A stretch of 64,000 nucleotides of DNA from an uncultured Bacteroidota bacterium (lineage in GTDB: Bacteria > Bacteroidota > Bacteroidia > Bacteroidales > P3): the NCBI GenBank assembly GCA_902775135.1, contig CACYKY010000005.1, forward strand, positions 62,001-126,000, in the 5' to 3' direction. The notes beneath the pieces were generated by a model, which saw only the letters and a list, made by a program, of their open reading frames with translations, did no database searches and had not been told where the DNA came from. Positions 17,835-25,644 of the stretch are shown one piece after another (within the stretch, counting starts at the first letter, position 1; each line of letters starts with the position of its first letter). A program made the position numbers and the translations under genes.

Positions 17835-20453
17835 CTACACTTGGCGTATCTTCCCGTCGCTGCCGCGTTTGTACACCGTGAAGTGTTTCCTTACCTTCTC
17901 CAGGAAGGGACTCAGGGCATGGGTGCTCCGTCCATAGTATTCGTCGTAGAGGACGCAGAGGCGTTTCTTCGACCGCGATAGCGCCACGAAGAGGCGGCGG
18001 GCATCTTCCTGTATCTGTTTCTCGGTCCAACTGCGTGAGCCCGGATAGACGCTGTCGATGGCCCTGTATACGATTACCGTGTCAAACTCCAGCCCCTTGG
18101 CTTTGTGTACGGTGGAGATGATGTAGCGCTCCTCCAGCGAACTGCCGCACATGTCGGCCTCCTTGCAGGTGTTCAGGTCGGTGACGTAGCGCTCTAGCTG
18201 CTGCCGCAGGGTGGGGTAGAGGTCCGTGCGGATGAGGTCGGTGTCGAGGAAGTGCATCAGGTGCTGCCACTTCTCCACGGGGTCGATCATCCCGCCGGCC
18301 ACCATGCGCATGTAGACAAATTCCAGCTCCTCCGTGAGCGCCACTTCCCGGTGCTCGTTGCCGAGGCCGTGAAGGTAGATCTCCGCATAGCGGGAGTGGA
18401 ACTTGTCCACCTGCCGCTGGTGGTCGGCAATGAAAAGGCGCTGCTCCGCAATGAGCTGCGTGGCGTTGAGGTGGCAGAAGTTCAGCAGCGACAGGGTGGC
18501 CATGATGTCGTCGTCGGCCTGGTGGCTGTTCTGCCCCTCGAGGTGGAGCACCTCTAGCAGGTGGCCCAGCTTGTACTGCCGCAGGCGCGGACGCACCAAC
18601 CGGATGTATTTCAGGGTGTCGAAGTAGCGCGGACAGAGCGCCTCGAGGTCCAGCTCCGGACAGCTCCGCCGCAGGTTGTGCAGCAGTATCTGGTAGTCGT
18701 AGTTCACGTTGTGCCCCACAAGCACCTTGCCCTTGCAGTATTCCATGAAGAGACGCAACCCCTCGGCACGCCCGTGGCGCTTGCTGTTGCGGTACACCTC
18801 CAGCATGGGGTTGGGGTGGCCGCCAACGGTGGCCGGCAGCTCGCGGTCGGTCTCGAGGATCACATTGAAGGGCTTGCCCACCACCTTGCCTTCTCGCACT
18901 CGCACGGCGGCAATCTGGATGATGTCGTCCGTCCGCGTGTCGAGGCCCGTGGTCTCCGTGTCGAAGATCACCAGTTCCTCGCTGTCGTAGGCACGGACCA
19001 TCTCCTGCAGGTAGCTGCTGTCGGGGTGCAGGAGGAAGTCGGTGGGCAGCAGGGCCACGCGTCGCATGTCGCGCATGAAGTTGCGCGCGGCGGTATAGGT
19101 GGGCATCACACGCAGGCCCCACAGCAGGCGCGCCCAGGCAATGAAGACCATCTCGTCGGTCAGCACATTCATGTGCGCCAGCATCAGCCGCATCGAGGGC
19201 AGCGAGAAGAGGTCGGTGCCGCTGATCTTGAAGTGGCTGATGCCCATGCCTCTCATCACCTCGCCGATGTCGTCGGCTTCGCGGTTGGTGCTCACCAGGA
19301 TGGCCACTCTCCCCTCGGGGTCCATCTCGCCGTAGCGCTTGGCGAAGCGGGCGGCATAGTAGCTCTCCATCTGGGCGTCGCCGACGTTGAGCAGGCAGAG
19401 GTCCTCGGGAGCATGCGTGGGGTTGTGCTCCGTGGTGGGAAGCATATCGCGCCCGATGCCCAGGTTGGTGACGGCGAAGTCGTTCTGCAGGTCCAGCAGG
19501 TAGCGCGGCGAGCGGTAGTTGGTGTGCAGGTAGTGGATGCTCTTGCTGCAGCGGCGCTTCAAGGCCTCGAGGGTCTCTAGCTTGGCGCCGATGAAGGAGA
19601 AGATGGCCTGCTGCTCGTCGCCGAGGTACACGATGGTGGCGTCCGGTGTCGCGAGGAGGTCCACCAAGGCGAACTGCAACGCATTGAGGTCCTGCACCTC
19701 GTCCACCTCTATCCAGCGGTATTTCCTGGCGTTCTCCGCCTCATGCGTCAGGTATTGGTAGGCTTTTATCAGCAGGTCGTCGTAGTCAAGGAGGTCGTTC
19801 TCCGCCTTGTATCGCTCATAGGCTTTGGCCAGCACCATCATGTTGGCCGCCGGAAGTTCGGCAAGGGTGCCGTAGCGCAGCATGAGGCTGTCGATGTTGC
19901 TGTATATCGTCGCCAGATGCTCCTCGTCGAAGGGCATCCCCAGCACGTCGCAGAGCTTGGCCAAGCTGCCGGCGCGGAACAGTTCGTTGTGCAGCACCAG
20001 CTCGCCCCTCATCCCCAGCACCATCTGCTGCAATCCGTGCTGGAAGCGCATCAGCTCCGTCGTCCGACTGGTGATGTTCAGCCGCTTGCAGAGCTCCTCC
20101 TGGACGATGCTCTCCACGTCGCCCTCGTCGATGATGGCGCTGTTGTGGTTGACGATGCCCTGGTTGAAGAGCAGCTGCGAGCAGTAGCGGTGGATGTTGC
20201 CCACGAAGAGGTCGTCGGGCACAGGGTTCTCCGTGCGGTCGGCTATGCGCTGCGCCATCCCCTTGGCGGCGCGGTTGGTGAAGGTGAGACACAGCATGTC
20301 GCCGTACTCCACGCCGCATTCGTGCGCATGCACCACGCGCTCCGTCAGGATGTCCGTCTTGCCGCATCCCGGCGGCGCCAGCACCAGGTGCCGTCCACCT
20401 TGGATTTCAATGGCTTCCTGCTGCCAAGGGTCAAAATGTCGCTGCTGCATCAT
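17835..20453 (-). CDS. UvrD/Rep-type helicase with inserted DnaQ-like 3'-5' exonuclease
   Basis: 872 residues. The N-terminal half is superfamily-1 helicase: Walker A LAPPGCGKTD (Lys32), IEVDEVQDLNALQ and YLGDEQQAIFSFIGA. At about residues 490-660 a DEDD exonuclease is inserted, with IFDTETTGLDTR, LVGHNVNYDYQILL and HQADDDIMATLSLL. The C-terminus resumes the helicase with STVHKAKGLEFDTVIV and RRLFVALSRSKKRL. Unwinding and exonuclease trimming in one chain suggests a DNA-repair role. I choose ATG 20453; a GTG at 20480 would overlap the upstream gene. Confidence 0.88.
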   Translation of the reverse strand: MMQQRHFDPWQQEAIEIQGGRHLVLAPPGCGKTDILTERVVHAHECGVEYGDMLCLTFTNRAAKGMAQRIADRTENPVPDDLFVGNIHRYCSQLLFNQGIVNHNSAIIDEGDVESIVQEELCKRLNITSRTTELMRFQHGLQQMVLGMRGELVLHNELFRAGSLAKLCDVLGMPFDEEHLATIYSNIDSLMLRYGTLAELPAANMMVLAKAYERYKAENDLLDYDDLLIKAYQYLTHEAENARKYRWIEVDEVQDLNALQFALVDLLATPDATIVYLGDEQQAIFSFIGAKLETLEALKRRCSKSIHYLHTNYRSPRYLLDLQNDFAVTNLGIGRDMLPTTEHNPTHAPEDLCLLNVGDAQMESYYAARFAKRYGEMDPEGRVAILVSTNREADDIGEVMRGMGISHFKISGTDLFSLPSMRLMLAHMNVLTDEMVFIAWARLLWGLRVMPTYTAARNFMRDMRRVALLPTDFLLHPDSSYLQEMVRAYDSEELVIFDTETTGLDTRTDDIIQIAAVRVREGKVVGKPFNVILETDRELPATVGGHPNPMLEVYRNSKRHGRAEGLRLFMEYCKGKVLVGHNVNYDYQILLHNLRRSCPELDLEALCPRYFDTLKYIRLVRPRLRQYKLGHLLEVLHLEGQNSHQADDDIMATLSLLNFCHLNATQLIAEQRLFIADHQRQVDKFHSRYAEIYLHGLGNEHREVALTEELEFVYMRMVAGGMIDPVEKWQHLMHFLDTDLIRTDLYPTLRQQLERYVTDLNTCKEADMCGSSLEERYIISTVHKAKGLEFDTVIVYRAIDSVYPGSRSWTEKQIQEDARRLFVALSRSKKRLCVLYDEYYGRSTHALSPFLEKVRKHFTVYKRGSDGKIRQV

Positions 20454-20461
20454 GTTCGGGT

Positions 20462-21589
20462 TTAGAGTTGTTTGAGCCACTGGTTGAGGAATCGGTCGTA
20501 GACAATATATCCTTCTGGCTGCCTATAGGCCAGCTCTTTCTCGAGGAGCGTTTCGAGTACGGTTTTAATGCTGCTTGCGCTGGCAAGTCTGTGCCTTTTC
20601 ATGAAATCCTTTCCCGTGGGCTCTTTGACAATGCCGTCGCGGGCAATTGCCTTGAGTACTGCAAACTGGTTAATGGTCAAGAATTGCGACAGACTTTCGT
20701 ATTGGGGAGCCTTGCTGGCAGTCACCGAGAGAATTGCACTATGAAGTTGTTCGGGGGTTTCCACAGCCTTATGGCATTCGTACAGCCTGTTCAGTATCGA
20801 TTGGATGTACCAAGTGTATCCATCGAAGTTCGTGTATAGTTTGTGGAACACCTCCCTGTCTATGTGTCCTCCCTTGTTTTCAAAGAAATTGTTTGCAAAT
20901 TGGTAGTATGTCGACTCCTCTATCGGAGTCAGGTTCATGATGTCTGTGCTTTGGTAAAAAGGTCGTTGGGGAGAAACGAACATCTCGGACATCAGGTGTT
21001 GTTTGCTGCCGGAGAAAATGAAGTGGATGTTTCTGAGAAATTGTATGTTCGACCTCAGCAAGGCTTCGGTTCCGTTTTCGGGATAAGTGGTTATTTGCTG
21101 GAATTCGTCAATGGCTATGAAGATTTCTTTGTCGAGGCGGTTCAACTGGTTGAAGGTGTTCTTCAACGATATCTCAGACTCTTTAGGGTCAATGTTGACG
21201 GTCACATTGGGAAGGCCTGTCATGTCGTCAATACCCACCACGGGCCTCAATGCTCCCATGAAGTCCAACACCTTTCGGCCAAAGGCTTTCCCTTTAGACA
21301 ATGCTGTGTTCAGCACTTCCGTTCCCAGCATGTTGACGAACTCGTGCTGATTTTTGGTCGGAAAGATGTCGATATACAGACACAATGCGTCCTTGTTTTC
21401 CGAGAGGATGTGCTGGAAAGTGTGCAAAATAAGTCCTGTTTTCCCCATTCTTCTTGGCGAAATTAGGGTGATATTTCGCCCATTATAGAGTGCAGAAGCC
21501 ATCGTTTTGGTCTCTTCTTCCCGATCGCAGAAGTATTTTGGACTTTCGTAACCTTGACAGATAAAGGGATTTATGTTTCTTCTCTTCAT
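20462..21589 (-). CDS. AAA ATPase of the archaeal-ATPase/STAND-like family
   Basis: 375 residues. Walker A is LISPRRMGKT (Lys50) and Walker B IFIAIDEFQQ (Asp161, Glu162); the sensor-like segment IHFIFSGSKQHLMSEMF follows. The C-terminal part looks like a winged helix (SQFLTINQFAVLKAIARDGI). Such proteins are common in Bacteroidota accessory DNA, often of unknown function. Only 8 bp separate it from the helicase gene, so they share a transcript. Composition is more AT-rich than the helicase, hinting at acquisition. Confidence 0.85.
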   Translation of the reverse strand: MKRRNINPFICQGYESPKYFCDREEETKTMASALYNGRNITLISPRRMGKTGLILHTFQHILSENKDALCLYIDIFPTKNQHEFVNMLGTEVLNTALSKGKAFGRKVLDFMGALRPVVGIDDMTGLPNVTVNIDPKESEISLKNTFNQLNRLDKEIFIAIDEFQQITTYPENGTEALLRSNIQFLRNIHFIFSGSKQHLMSEMFVSPQRPFYQSTDIMNLTPIEESTYYQFANNFFENKGGHIDREVFHKLYTNFDGYTWYIQSILNRLYECHKAVETPEQLHSAILSVTASKAPQYESLSQFLTINQFAVLKAIARDGIVKEPTGKDFMKRHRLASASSIKTVLETLLEKELAYRQPEGYIVYDRFLNQWLKQL

Positions 21590-21618
21590 ATTGTGGTCTG
21601 TTTTAATTGTTTATATGT

Positions 21619-21661
21619 CATTACGTAAATTCCGTTACGTAAATTCCGTAATGCAAAGATA
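21619..21661 (-). promoter_or_regulatory. Promoter with tandem operator-like repeat upstream of the ATPase gene
   Basis: A minus-strand -7 box TATCTTTG lies at 21654-21661. Immediately downstream are two adjacent 14-bp copies of TTACGTAAATTCCG (21621-21634, 21635-21648), bounded by inverted CATTACG / CGTAATG ends (21619-21653). The repeats would cover the transcription start, a typical repressor position. Confidence 0.6.
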
Positions 21662-21782
21662 CAACTTTTTTTGAAAACGAAGCGCGTGAGAGTGAAAATT
21701 ATTGAAATTATAATTATTACTTTTATAATAATTGCAAAAGTAATAAAAATATTCAAACTGGCAAAAATTAATTGAGTCTACG

Positions 21783-21827
21783 GGAAAAAACAAACCGCTG
21801 CCTAGCGATGTTGTGCCGGGCAGCGGT
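21783..21827 (-). terminator. Minus-strand terminator
   Basis: ACCGCTGCC / GGCAGCGGT stem; on the minus strand it is followed by TTGTTTTTT. It ends the transcript of the small gene at 21855-22070. Confidence 0.8.
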
Positions 21828-21854
21828 CGTGTGTAGACGATACTTCTGCTATCT

Positions 21855-22070
21855 TTACAATTTCTTTACATCAAAATTGCCGGAAGCAAGGCCGCTGATT
21901 ACCTTTGCACCTTGTTTCTGAAAATGTGCTTTAATGTGATCGAGCATCCCAGCAGGTGTTGGTGTGCCGGAACTGGGATAGTCAACTACAAAAGAGTCTC
22001 CCTTCTTGTAGTATTTTCCGTCTACATAAAATTGGTTGTTGCAAGTTACGGTTACTAAAATTTTGTACAT
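21855..22070 (-). CDS. Small hypothetical protein
   Basis: 71 residues, beta-rich at the start (KILVTVTCNNQFYVDGKYYK) and helical near the end (LDHIKAHFQKQGAKVISG). No family is recognised. ATG start, its own terminator downstream, and codon use consistent with translation. It lies downstream of other accessory genes on the same strand. Confidence 0.6.
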   Translation of the reverse strand: MYKILVTVTCNNQFYVDGKYYKKGDSFVVDYPSSGTPTPAGMLDHIKAHFQKQGAKVISGLASGNFDVKKL

Positions 22071-22232
22071 GATGCTATTTTTTTTTATTGGCCTACTCTT
22101 TTATTGGATTTTCGGCTTCCTCCATATTTGTAAGTTTCTAAACTTCTTTTTTCGTCAGCTCCATTCAGTTGGATGAATCTATGTCTTGCGACGTCTTCCT
22201 CTTTGTGCATGCCGGCCGGCTTCTTGCATTGT

Positions 22233-22967
22233 CTACTTTTTCTTAATATCGGGGTGGTGCGGCCGTTTGGTTTCGCGGACGTTATAGAGTGGCGTATTGT
22301 CGGGTGGTTGCCACGCAAAGCGGCAGTCACGGATGCGTACGGTGAGACCGAAGTTATCGTGCATACGCTTGACGATGTCGCCCACTTGGTCTGTGCCTCT
22401 GACACAGAGTGTGTCGCTGGTAACGGTGCCAAACTCCTCTATGCGGCGGGGGTCGTGTCTAATTCGCTTCATGCCTTCGTATATCCACAAGTCGGCCTCG
22501 AAAGCCACGTTGAAACGTACTTCTAGTTCTTCAAGAGTCCAGCTGCGCTCGATAGTAAGTCCAGCATTGGCGATATCCTCGCGGTGGAAGTAGATGAGAA
22601 CATCGCGCAGGATACGTTCAATGACTAAGGGGACTATGGCATTCCAGAAGTATGCATTTTCGTCGTCTTGCTCTATCAGTTTCGCTGGACACACGTAGTA
22701 ACTGTCTGTCACTTCTCTGCTTGATTCATCCTGGGTTATTAATTCTAGCTGAAGGCTATGCCCGTCGTAGTAGCAATCGTCAATCAGAATATGGTATATG
22801 GCTCCATCTTCGGCTCTCCACTGGGCAAGTTCATATTTTGCGGTGCAGTAGTCGAGTGGAAGTCTCACCAATTTCCAATCAAAGGCGCAGAAATGTTTGA
22901 TGTTACGGAGATCCATCTGACGCTCTACCTCCGCTATCAGCTCAAGAATAATTGCTTTGCTGTCCAT
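22233..22967 (-). CDS. Hypothetical protein with a C-terminal small-domain relative
   Basis: 244 residues from ATG 22967 (the frame extends to 23015 without a convincing start). The body is mixed alpha/beta with no known motif. The C-terminal segment VGDIVKRMHDNFGLTVRIRD has the pattern V-x2-I-x3-M-x3-FG-x-T-V-R-I, which matches the remnant at 24577-24663 and, from memory, small proteins common in Bacteroidota. The same small domain near two neighbouring genes suggests a shared system. Function unknown. Confidence 0.65.
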   Translation of the reverse strand: MDSKAIILELIAEVERQMDLRNIKHFCAFDWKLVRLPLDYCTAKYELAQWRAEDGAIYHILIDDCYYDGHSLQLELITQDESSREVTDSYYVCPAKLIEQDDENAYFWNAIVPLVIERILRDVLIYFHREDIANAGLTIERSWTLEELEVRFNVAFEADLWIYEGMKRIRHDPRRIEEFGTVTSDTLCVRGTDQVGDIVKRMHDNFGLTVRIRDCRFAWQPPDNTPLYNVRETKRPHHPDIKKK

Positions 22968-23065
22968 ATTGATAGAATAATATGTTTTGTCAAAGTTTTT
23001 TGGCAACAACTTCACCGAATCTGTGCATCAGGTTGATGGTGTCTAATCTCTCTAAGAAGAAAGTA

Positions 23066-23743
23066 TTAATAATAATTGACTTGGTTTTCGAATTCTTTTT
23101 CAATTTCCCACCCGTAATCCTGCTCGCCTTTCACTATTATTTTATACCTCGGATCGTCCAAATTGTACTCCCAATTTTCACCTTCTTCAACATCTCTGAT
23201 ATAGTGTCCACGGTATGTGATATGCCAGGGGTCGGACCAATTGGAATACAGAAGTCCGTTGAAATTGTCCATTCTCTGAAATTCGAGCTGGTTGATATCA
23301 AACATGGTGTCTTCAATATGGAATTGGAATAACATCATATCGCAATACTGCTCAATTAAAAGATATTTCCCGGCCATAAAACTGGGTCCATCTTCAATCT
23401 CTTCCTGCGGCTTGGTGTTACTACTAATTTTGACAAACTTATTAAAAATAAGATCGACATCTTCTGTATGATAGACTTCTTCGCCCTTTGGAGATGTACT
23501 TTCATCTTCGTTTAGTCCTGTCACATCGTAAACCGTCAATTTAAAATCCTCGGGGATAGCATTGTCGCTAATGCCATAAGTCATAGCAAAATCTTTCCCC
23601 TGAAGTTCAAAGCTTATGGGTTGAACATCTTCTGCGGTCTTTATCTTTCTCATCTTTAATTTTTTGTATGCTGCGTCGTTAAGCTCGCGCAATTCCATAA
23701 AAGTCGTACCCTTTAACTGTAATTCGACCCTGAATCTTTTCAT
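23066..23743 (-). CDS. Hypothetical protein
   Basis: 225 residues, acidic, cytoplasmic by appearance, with no signal peptide. It contains long beta-like stretches (MKRFRVELQLKGTTFMELRE; YLLIEQYCDMMLFQFHIEDT). No family is recognised. AT-richer than the core genes and part of the minus-strand accessory cluster with the flanking unknown and nuclease-like genes. Confidence 0.6.
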   Translation of the reverse strand: MKRFRVELQLKGTTFMELRELNDAAYKKLKMRKIKTAEDVQPISFELQGKDFAMTYGISDNAIPEDFKLTVYDVTGLNEDESTSPKGEEVYHTEDVDLIFNKFVKISSNTKPQEEIEDGPSFMAGKYLLIEQYCDMMLFQFHIEDTMFDINQLEFQRMDNFNGLLYSNWSDPWHITYRGHYIRDVEEGENWEYNLDDPRYKIIVKGEQDYGWEIEKEFENQVNYY

Positions 23744-23799
23744 TGTGTTTTTATTTATTTAAATTCTTGTTAATTTCACTATGAGATGCTATCTCTATG

Positions 23800-24537
23800 T
23801 CAGATTGTTACCATACAGTATCTGAAGTTGGCTTTGTCGCGTGGCGTGCTGTGTGCTCCGTCGGGTTCCCAATGGATAGTGTACTGACCGTCCAGTTTGA
23901 ATGCCGGGTAACTGGCGGCAATCTTGCTGTTTCTGTTCTTCCAAGCCATACGTCCTGATGCTGTGCGGCCTTCCGTCATACGGAATGCATAGTAGTTGAC
24001 CTTGTCGGCCTCTTTGCCTTTGGGACTTTCGACGTAGTATGGGTCGTTGGTGACAAAAATGGCAATGCCGTTCTTGACGGTGGGATAGGTTTTGCGGAGC
24101 ATCTCTACTCGGCGCACGTCTTTCCAAAACCCGTACATCCCTAGGTCTTGAGCCCCCTGGTTTTTGAGGATTGTCATCTGCTTCTCTTGGCGGCCGAAGA
24201 GCATACCGTCTGCCACCAAGCCTTTGGTTTTGTACTTGATTTCGATGGGCAGGTATTCTTCGCCGTCGCTGACCACCAAGTCGACATACATTTCCTGCAA
24301 GTCGCCCTCCTTGGTGCGCCAAGGGAAGTCTTCATCGGATTTCACATTATCCTTGAATGTTTTGCTGTTGGTGGGCACCCATTGCTCGAAATAAAGTTCC
24401 CACTTCTTCATCAGATGATTCGACAAACGCATCTGCAAGTGCAACTCGTTGGCGAAAACAACTTTTTTCTCGTCGCATTCTTTGAAGTATTGCTCAATGG
24501 ATGCAGCCACTTCCTTTGTAAAGTCTGATTGTTTCAC
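23800..24537 (-). CDS. PD-(D/E)XK nuclease-like protein
   Basis: 245 residues with a GTG start at 24537. The arrangement MYVDLVVSDGEEYLPIEIKY gives Asp86 and the Glu99-x-Lys101 pair typical of the restriction-endonuclease fold, preceded by an acidic helix (VVFANELHLQMRL). That supports a metal-dependent nuclease or a degenerate relative. It is not clearly tied to a methylase here. The C-terminus (HWEPDGAHSTPRDKANFRY) is conserved-looking but unfamiliar. Confidence 0.6.
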   Translation of the reverse strand: MKQSDFTKEVAASIEQYFKECDEKKVVFANELHLQMRLSNHLMKKWELYFEQWVPTNSKTFKDNVKSDEDFPWRTKEGDLQEMYVDLVVSDGEEYLPIEIKYKTKGLVADGMLFGRQEKQMTILKNQGAQDLGMYGFWKDVRRVEMLRKTYPTVKNGIAIFVTNDPYYVESPKGKEADKVNYYAFRMTEGRTASGRMAWKNRNSKIAASYPAFKLDGQYTIHWEPDGAHSTPRDKANFRYCMVTI

Positions 24538-24576
24538 TTATTCTATACTTTTGGTTGTTAATATAAAAACAAATAT

Positions 24577-24663
24577 TTAACACGCGCAGCGTGCCACCGA
24601 ATTCTTCTTTGAAGCGCTCGCAGAGCGTCGACACCCAAAGCGTCCGTCCACTTTGATTTCCAT
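24577..24663 (-). pseudogene. Frameshifted remnant of a small-protein gene
   Basis: On the minus strand the sequence reads MEIKVDGR and then, one base shifted, VSTLCERFKEEFGGTLRV. Joined, this matches the V-x2-L-x3-F-x3-FG-x-T-L-R-V pattern of small Bacteroidota proteins that I recall, and of the C-terminus of the 22233-22967 gene. A single frameshift and a missing 3' half mark it as decayed. Confidence 0.55.
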
Positions 24664-24835
24664 AGTTGTTTTGTTAAATGTGATGAATATAGTATTTGTT
24701 GTTTTTTTCATTACCGGTTCTTGCAGAGCAACAGTATGAACGTGCCTTTCATGATTTCCGACTGCAAATGTATGAATATAACATTCTCTTTGCAAATCCG
24801 TTTTGGTCCGTTTTGCAATCTGCTCAGTTTCAATG

Positions 24836-24867
24836 GCACAAAAATAGGGTTCCCGTCTTGGAACCCT
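24836..24867 (-). terminator. Minus-strand terminator
   Basis: AGGGTTCC / GGAACCCT stem (24846-24867) followed on the minus strand by ATTTTTGTG. It ends the transcript of the 24926-25507 gene. Confidence 0.7.
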
Positions 24868-24925
24868 GTCGTATGGTGTCAAAATTGCAGTCGCCGTTTC
24901 GTTTTTCCCCTGCCGGCCGCTGAGC

Positions 24926-25507
24926 CTATTCCTCTTTGGCCGGCAGCTGGCGCACCAAGGTCAGCCCTCCAAGCTGCCCTATCTCGTACAGCGGCCAGCT
25001 GGAATCTCCATGGATCACGTTGGCTAGCATCGCAGGGTGCCCCAGGGCGAAAAATGCCGCCTGGAAGGTGTCGTCGGCCCTCAGTTTGCTGCCCTCACTC
25101 ATAACGACCCTGAAGGTGCTGTTGCCCAGATATTCCACCACCACCTCGCGCCCGGGGTTCCAGCGCAGCTGCAGGTACTCGCCTGGCAGCAGGTCGGCTA
25201 CCTTGACGCCCTGCCCGAGAACGGGGTCGCTCGAGGGCGTGTTGTCGCCGTGGTGCTCGCAGAAGTCGTCATAGTTGCGGTAGCCTATCGAACGCGCCAA
25301 CAGGTTCAGCGTCCCCCGGCGCGGGACGGAGCTCATACCGCCATACTGCCATAAGCGCTTCACCGTAGTGAGCCCAATCGGCTCGCGCGTGCGCCCTTCT
25401 ACAAATGCCGTCAGGGTGTAGAAGTCGCCAGGCGTACGCGCCTCGCAACCCGCCGCCTCGCAGACAAGGCGGCGCAGGGTCTCCAGATGGGTGTCGTTGT
25501 TGTCCAT
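24926..25507 (-). CDS. Hypothetical cytoplasmic protein with HTH-like N-terminus
   Basis: 193 residues. The N-terminal half (TPGDFYTLTAFVEGRTREPI, then GLTTVKRLWQYGG and GTLNLLARSIGYRNYDDFCE) looks like a helix-turn-helix or linker arrangement often seen in Bacteroidota. The second half is a beta-barrel-like fold (LLPGEYLQLRWNPGREVVVE; FRVVMSEGSKLRADDTF). It is divergent from the receptor-kinase gene, so a regulatory link is possible. No family name can be given with certainty. Confidence 0.65.
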   Translation of the reverse strand: MDNNDTHLETLRRLVCEAAGCEARTPGDFYTLTAFVEGRTREPIGLTTVKRLWQYGGMSSVPRRGTLNLLARSIGYRNYDDFCEHHGDNTPSSDPVLGQGVKVADLLPGEYLQLRWNPGREVVVEYLGNSTFRVVMSEGSKLRADDTFQAAFFALGHPAMLANVIHGDSSWPLYEIGQLGGLTLVRQLPAKEE

Positions 25508-25518
25508 ATTTTCGGCTG

Positions 25519-25550
25519 CAAAATTACACTTTTTTCTTCAATCGCACAAT
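25519..25550 (-). promoter_or_regulatory. Promoter of the minus-strand HTH-like gene
   Basis: TAATTTTG on the minus strand (25519-25526), with a partial TTG box (25547-25549) about 20 bp upstream. Confidence 0.55.
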
Positions 25551-25601
25551 ATCCGTTTTGGTCCGCATTGTTTTTTCCCCCTTGCTCTTGCTTTTTTTTC
25601 G

Positions 25602-25609
25602 TATCTTTG
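25602..25609 (+). promoter_or_regulatory. -7 box of the kinase gene
   Basis: TATCTTTG, 35 bp before the ATG at 25645. The candidate -33 box (CTTG, 25581-25584) is 17 bp away, slightly short. Confidence 0.55.
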
Positions 25610-25644
25610 CATCCTCAAAATGCCCTTGTCCGAAGTGTAGCGCA

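Larger units (their letters stand above)
24538..24925. other. Intergenic stretch
   Basis: Besides the remnant at 24577-24663 and the terminator at 24836-24867, I see no gene, RNA or promoter motif in this 388-bp gap. Confidence 0.6.

Noticed and set aside
22085-22432. 115-codon minus frame overlapping the 22233 gene
   Set aside because: Most of it is out of frame with a more convincing gene, and its composition is not protein-like.
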